DNA of 64,000 nt from Flavobacteriales bacterium UBA6165 (GTDB lineage Bacteria; Bacteroidota; Bacteroidia; Flavobacteriales_D; Crocinitomicaceae), in assembly GCA_002422285.1 (NCBI GenBank), contig DIUF01000019.1:8917-72916 (forward strand), in the 5' to 3' direction. Below, piece after piece: positions 61,124-64,000 of this stretch. The notes beneath the pieces were generated by a model. The model was not told the DNA's origin. It worked only from the letters and a program-made list of their open reading frames with translations, and did no database searches. Position 1 is the stretch's first letter, and every line of letters begins with the position of its first letter. The translations under genes were made by a program, and so were the position numbers.

Positions 61124-61549
61124 CTACGAGCACTTCCCGCAAACGCCAATAACCACAAAGTTTGCGCTTTTGCTTGTATAGCCATTTGGCAAATTGATTA
61201 CGGGCAATTCAGCATCGGCAATGCATTCGGTCTGTTCGCAGCTCTCACATTTAAAATGTACGTGCGCATGATTGTGATGTGCATCGTGTGTGTGCGTGTC
61301 GCAAGTGCCAACACACAAAGCATATTTTTCCAAGCCCGAATCGTCGTAAATGCGGTGAATCAATTGTGTTTCTTCGAAAGTGTGGAGTGTTCGGTAAAGC
61401 GTCACTTTGTCAATTTCATTGGAAAAAACAGCCATCAACTCTTTGATTGAAACAGCTGTTCCACTTTTTTCCTGAAATCGTCCCAAAACAGCCTGACGTG
61501 GCTTTGTTAATCGAAGTCCATGTTTTTTGAGAAGTTCAGTGCTGTTCAT
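61124..61549 (-). CDS. Fur family transcriptional regulator
   Basis: A 141-residue metal-dependent repressor. The winged helix (about 1-75) carries GLRLTKPRQAVLGRF and KVTLYRTLHTFEE. The dimerisation domain has CDTHTHDAHHNHAHVHFKCESCEQTEC, a His-rich stretch and the first CxxC. The C-terminal VIGVCGKCS gives the second CxxC. The pattern fits zinc-responding members (Zur-like), but the metal is not certain. The ATG is only 4 bases from a -7 box, which predicts a leaderless transcript. Confidence 0.9.
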   Translation of the reverse strand: MNSTELLKKHGLRLTKPRQAVLGRFQEKSGTAVSIKELMAVFSNEIDKVTLYRTLHTFEETQLIHRIYDDSGLEKYALCVGTCDTHTHDAHHNHAHVHFKCESCEQTECIADAELPVINLPNGYTSKSANFVVIGVCGKCS

Positions 61550-61553
61550 GCAG

Positions 61554-61561
61554 CAAATTTA
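61554..61561 (-). promoter_or_regulatory. -7 box abutting the Fur-family gene
   Basis: TAAATTTG on the minus strand is a full match to TAnnTTTG and ends 4 bases before the ATG. Confidence 0.6.
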
Positions 61562-61665
61562 GGGAAATAAGTTTTTGATATGTTTGGTTTTCTCTTATTT
61601 GTAGTCTTTCACTCATCCAAACAACAATTTTAATCAACAGCGATTCTCACATGATTTGGATTTCC

Positions 61666-61673
61666 TACATTTG
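61666..61673 (+). promoter_or_regulatory. -7 box abutting the barrel-waaA operon
   Basis: TACATTTG is a full match to TAnnTTTG and ends 4 bases before the ATG at 61678, so a leaderless transcript is predicted. Confidence 0.55.
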
Positions 61674-61677
61674 CCAC

Positions 61678-62430
61678 ATGAACAAAAATGTGCTTGTTTT
61701 TATTTTCATTTTGTCGGGCTGCACAGCTTTCGGTCAACGCAACGTAACCAAAGATGTCATCAGCACTCCGATGGTTGGAATGCATTATGGTGCCATGATG
61801 CCAATGGCAGATTTGAAAGACCGCTACGGCTTTTTGAATCAGTTGGGCTTAACGGCAGGTTACAAGGACAAACAAAATTGGGTTTACGGCCTTGAAGGCA
61901 ATTTTTATTTCGGAAACCGCGTGAATAATGATTCGATTTTTAAGTTCATGACCGATAATTTGGGTAATATTTCTGAGGCAGATGGACAGTTTGGTATTGT
62001 TGAAATTCTATCCCGCGGATTTAATATCAATGCTCATTTTGGTAAAATAATACCCATCTTGGGTTCAAATCCGAATTCTGGGTTGTATTTGAATTTCGGC
62101 GTGGGTTATACCTTGATGAAATACCGTATTCAAACTACTTATGACTTTATTCCAATCCTAGAAGCTGACAATCGAGATCTTTATGACCGCCAAACTACCG
62201 GTGTGTCCTTGAGTCAATTCGTGGGATATTCTCAACTCAGTGCCAATCGTTCTATTCATTTCTATCTTGGTGTTTACGCCAACCAAGGCTTTACGAGGTT
62301 TTCACGCTCCTGGTTTTACGACCAAGGCCCAGCCCCACAAGGGATTTTGCGCGATTTTCAAATTGGTCTGCGCGCAGGATGGTATGTGCCGATTTATAAA
62401 CGAAAAGCGAAAACAATCTATTTCGACTGA
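61678..62430 (+). CDS. putative outer-membrane beta-barrel protein
   Basis: A 250-residue exported protein with a signal peptide (about 1-19, before QRNVTKD) and barrel-like strands with many Tyr, Phe and Gly residues. An upstream ATG at 61651 would add nine residues ahead of the signal peptide and is unlikely because the -7 box overlaps it. The stop overlaps the waaA start by one base (TGATG), so the two are translated together. Pairing with a lipopolysaccharide enzyme suggests an envelope role, but the family is unknown. Confidence 0.75.
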   Translation: MNKNVLVFIFILSGCTAFGQRNVTKDVISTPMVGMHYGAMMPMADLKDRYGFLNQLGLTAGYKDKQNWVYGLEGNFYFGNRVNNDSIFKFMTDNLGNISEADGQFGIVEILSRGFNINAHFGKIIPILGSNPNSGLYLNFGVGYTLMKYRIQTTYDFIPILEADNRDLYDRQTTGVSLSQFVGYSQLSANRSIHFYLGVYANQGFTRFSRSWFYDQGPAPQGILRDFQIGLRAGWYVPIYKRKAKTIYFD

Positions 62431-63677
62431 TGCACTTACTTTACAACATCGGCATTATTTTTTACGGTTTTTCGATCCGATTTGCCTCCTTGTTTAACGC
62501 CAAAGCCAAATTATGGGTTCAGGGCAGAAGGTTTTGGCGTTCAGACTTGAAGCTGATTGCCCCGAAAATTGAAAACGGTTTTTGGTTTCATTGTGCTTCT
62601 TTAGGAGAGTTTGAACAAGGTCGTCCGCTCATGGAGGCGCTGAAAAAACAATATCCCAACACACCATTAATCGTCACGTTTTTTAGTCCAAGTGGCTATG
62701 AAATTCGTAAAAAATATGCCTTAGCGGATTATGTGTGTTATTTGCCATTGGATACGCCAGGAAATGCGCGTTTTTTCGTGAACTTGCTCAAACCAAAAGC
62801 TGTATTTTTTGTCAAATATGAGTTTTGGACAAATTTCTTGAAACAGGTGAAGTTACGCCGCCGCCCCTTGTATTTGATTTCTGGCAATTTCAGAAGCGAT
62901 CAACGGTTTTTCACAAAAAAGAATCCTTTTTATAGATTGGCATTGCGATGTTTTTCTCATTTCTTTGTGCAAAATGAATGCAGCGAAGACTTGTTGCAAG
63001 GTATTGGTTTTAAAAACGTTAGTGTTTGTGGAGACACACGTTTTGATAGGGTGCATGAAAATGCAAAATGCGTGAAGCAGAATGATGTGCTTCAGGATTT
63101 TATCAATGGCGAAGATGTTTTTATTTTGGGTAGCACATGGCCTGTTGAACATCAAATGATTTTGCCTAAAATCAACGATGGCACTATCAAAGAAAAGGTG
63201 ATTATCGCACCGCATGAGGTTGATTCCAAAAGCATCAAGGAAATTGAAGCTGCTTTGTCAGTTCCTAATTTCAGGTATTCTCACCACGATGAATACAAAA
63301 CTTTGGCGCACAAACGCGTGTTGATTCTCGATGGTATAGGGATGCTTGCAAACGTTTATGCAGTTGGGCATTCGGCTTATGTTGGCGGCGCTTTTGGTAA
63401 AGGACTGCATAATATCCTTGAACCTGCTGTTTTCGGATTGCCTGTGATTTTTGGTCCGCATTATGAAAAATTCCCCGAAGGACAAGAGTTTATCGATGCT
63501 GGAATTGGGTTCTCAGTGAAAAATGTTGATGAATTTTTGGAGAAGAAAAATTTTATTGCAGAAAATCATGGTGGACTAAAAAATGCTACTTTGGCTTTCA
63601 TGAAGAGAAAAACTGGAGCTACTAAATTGATTATTAATCGTTTGGCTCAGGATTTGGAAATGTACCTTTCAGTGTAG
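62430..63677 (+). CDS. waaA: 3-deoxy-D-manno-octulosonic acid (Kdo) transferase
   Basis: A 415-residue glycosyltransferase (GT30 family) that adds Kdo to lipid A at the inner face of the inner membrane. It has one N-terminal membrane segment (about 1-20). The N-terminal domain has FWFHCASLGEFEQGRPLMEAL (active-site Glu), and the C-terminal domain has SAYVGGAFGKGLHNILEPA near residue 315. Length is close to that of E. coli WaaA (425). The start overlaps the barrel stop by one base. The 3' end overlaps the convergent partial gene by 44 bases. Confidence 0.96.
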   Translation: MHLLYNIGIIFYGFSIRFASLFNAKAKLWVQGRRFWRSDLKLIAPKIENGFWFHCASLGEFEQGRPLMEALKKQYPNTPLIVTFFSPSGYEIRKKYALADYVCYLPLDTPGNARFFVNLLKPKAVFFVKYEFWTNFLKQVKLRRRPLYLISGNFRSDQRFFTKKNPFYRLALRCFSHFFVQNECSEDLLQGIGFKNVSVCGDTRFDRVHENAKCVKQNDVLQDFINGEDVFILGSTWPVEHQMILPKINDGTIKEKVIIAPHEVDSKSIKEIEAALSVPNFRYSHHDEYKTLAHKRVLILDGIGMLANVYAVGHSAYVGGAFGKGLHNILEPAVFGLPVIFGPHYEKFPEGQEFIDAGIGFSVKNVDEFLEKKNFIAENHGGLKNATLAFMKRKTGATKLIINRLAQDLEMYLSV

Positions 63678-64000
63678 CATTTATGTTCAGCGCCTCGAAT
63701 TCCAATTTCAAAGGATTGTAGAGGTAAATCCGCATTTCTTTCGTCAATGCAGGGATTTCTGCAATTGGGAGATAAAAATTTGTCGATCTACCTAAATTCC
63801 AATTACTGCTGAATCTGTTGATCGGGTAGTACCGCGCATGTAGATAAGCGCCAGCTTCGTCAAAAAACTGAACGACCAAATTCCAAGAGGCTGTCTTGCT
63901 TTTTTTCTGACAGGATAAGGTTCCGCTGAGCAAAAATTTCGTTGGATTGTGCCCCTTATAAACAAAGCTGAACATATTGACAAATTCGGAATCGCTGTTT
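63634..64000 (-). CDS. unidentified protein, 3' part only
   Basis: An open frame that runs to the right edge and ends at 63634. The reading frame is open upstream of the ATG at 63975 (SDSEFVNMFSF...), so the start lies beyond the window. About 122 residues are visible, with a beta-rich pattern and a terminal GTFPNPEPND. No family is recognised. The 44-base overlap with waaA is convergent. Confidence 0.7.
   Translation of the reverse strand, partial: NSDSEFVNMFSFVYKGHNPTKFLLSGTLSCQKKSKTASWNLVVQFFDEAGAYLHARYYPINRFSSNWNLGRSTNFYLPIAEIPALTKEMRIYLYNPLKLEFEALNINATLKGTFPNPEPND

Noticed and set aside
1..64000. tRNA, rRNA, CRISPR arrays, prophage or complete mobile elements
   Set aside because: I looked for them and saw none. 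A tRNA scan would be needed to exclude a tRNA in an intergenic gap.

Overview
The window comes from an AT-rich bacterium of the phylum Bacteroidota, most likely Flavobacteriales or a near relative. The evidence is two proteins with type IX secretion C-termini (one type A, one gliding-associated type B), Bacteroidota-type -7 promoter boxes (TAnnTTTG) instead of sigma70 -10 boxes, a type III glutamine synthetase, DUF3822 beside rsmD and coaD, many outer-membrane barrels with Bacteroidota-style signal peptides, and a TonB receptor with an N-terminal carboxypeptidase-like domain. I cannot name the genus. It reads as an ordinary chromosome: no intact insertion sequence, phage, CRISPR array, rRNA or tRNA was recognised.

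Layout. 1-10361 is a two-carbon/short-chain acid uptake and activation block on the minus strand. A small zinc-finger/HTH protein comes first. It is followed by an outer-membrane porin, a DUF4212 small subunit and a VC_2705-type sodium:solute symporter, closed by a strong terminator. A second unit then holds a 2-TM miniprotein, a CrbS-like symporter-histidine kinase, a lone CheY-type receiver, a propionate-CoA-ligase-like enzyme and acetyl-CoA synthetase, which runs off the left edge. 10562-18114 holds a KAS III homologue, an M61 peptidase with a PDZ domain, two outer-membrane proteins, sucD, and an overlapping M50 protease - Smr - tRNA methyltransferase set. 18281-23368 holds a thioredoxin-fold protein without cysteines, coaD, rsmD, DUF3822, a membrane protein and a coiled-coil lipoprotein. 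23516-30860 holds an outer-membrane protein, an operon of two carotenoid genes plus aroA, and a TonB receptor under a TPP riboswitch. 30860-38748 is an alpha-2-macroglobulin lipoprotein with penicillin-binding protein 1C. 38762-47883 holds hypothetical exported proteins, a propeller-type histidine kinase with a LuxR-type regulator, an M23 peptidase and a T9SS cargo protein. 48066-54024 holds glutamine synthetase III, a GNAT enzyme and a kinase/regulator/EamA exporter operon. 54085-64000 holds a rhodanese/thioredoxin pair, a large modular T9SS adhesin, an alanine/saccharopine-dehydrogenase-like enzyme, an SbtA-type bicarbonate transporter, a Fur-family regulator, an outer-membrane protein with waaA, and a partial gene.

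How the genes work together. The first block can be read as a self-contained acetate switch: outer-membrane entry, sodium-coupled uptake, a transporter-like sensor kinase, and two acyl-CoA ligases feeding the TCA cycle (sucD is nearby). Its output path is unusual, because the receiver has no DNA-binding domain while a domesticated IS1-InsA-like DNA-binding protein sits at the head of the transport operon. This is the best candidate for an undescribed system here. Several genes also have the -7 box only 4-6 bases from the start codon, which predicts leaderless transcripts.
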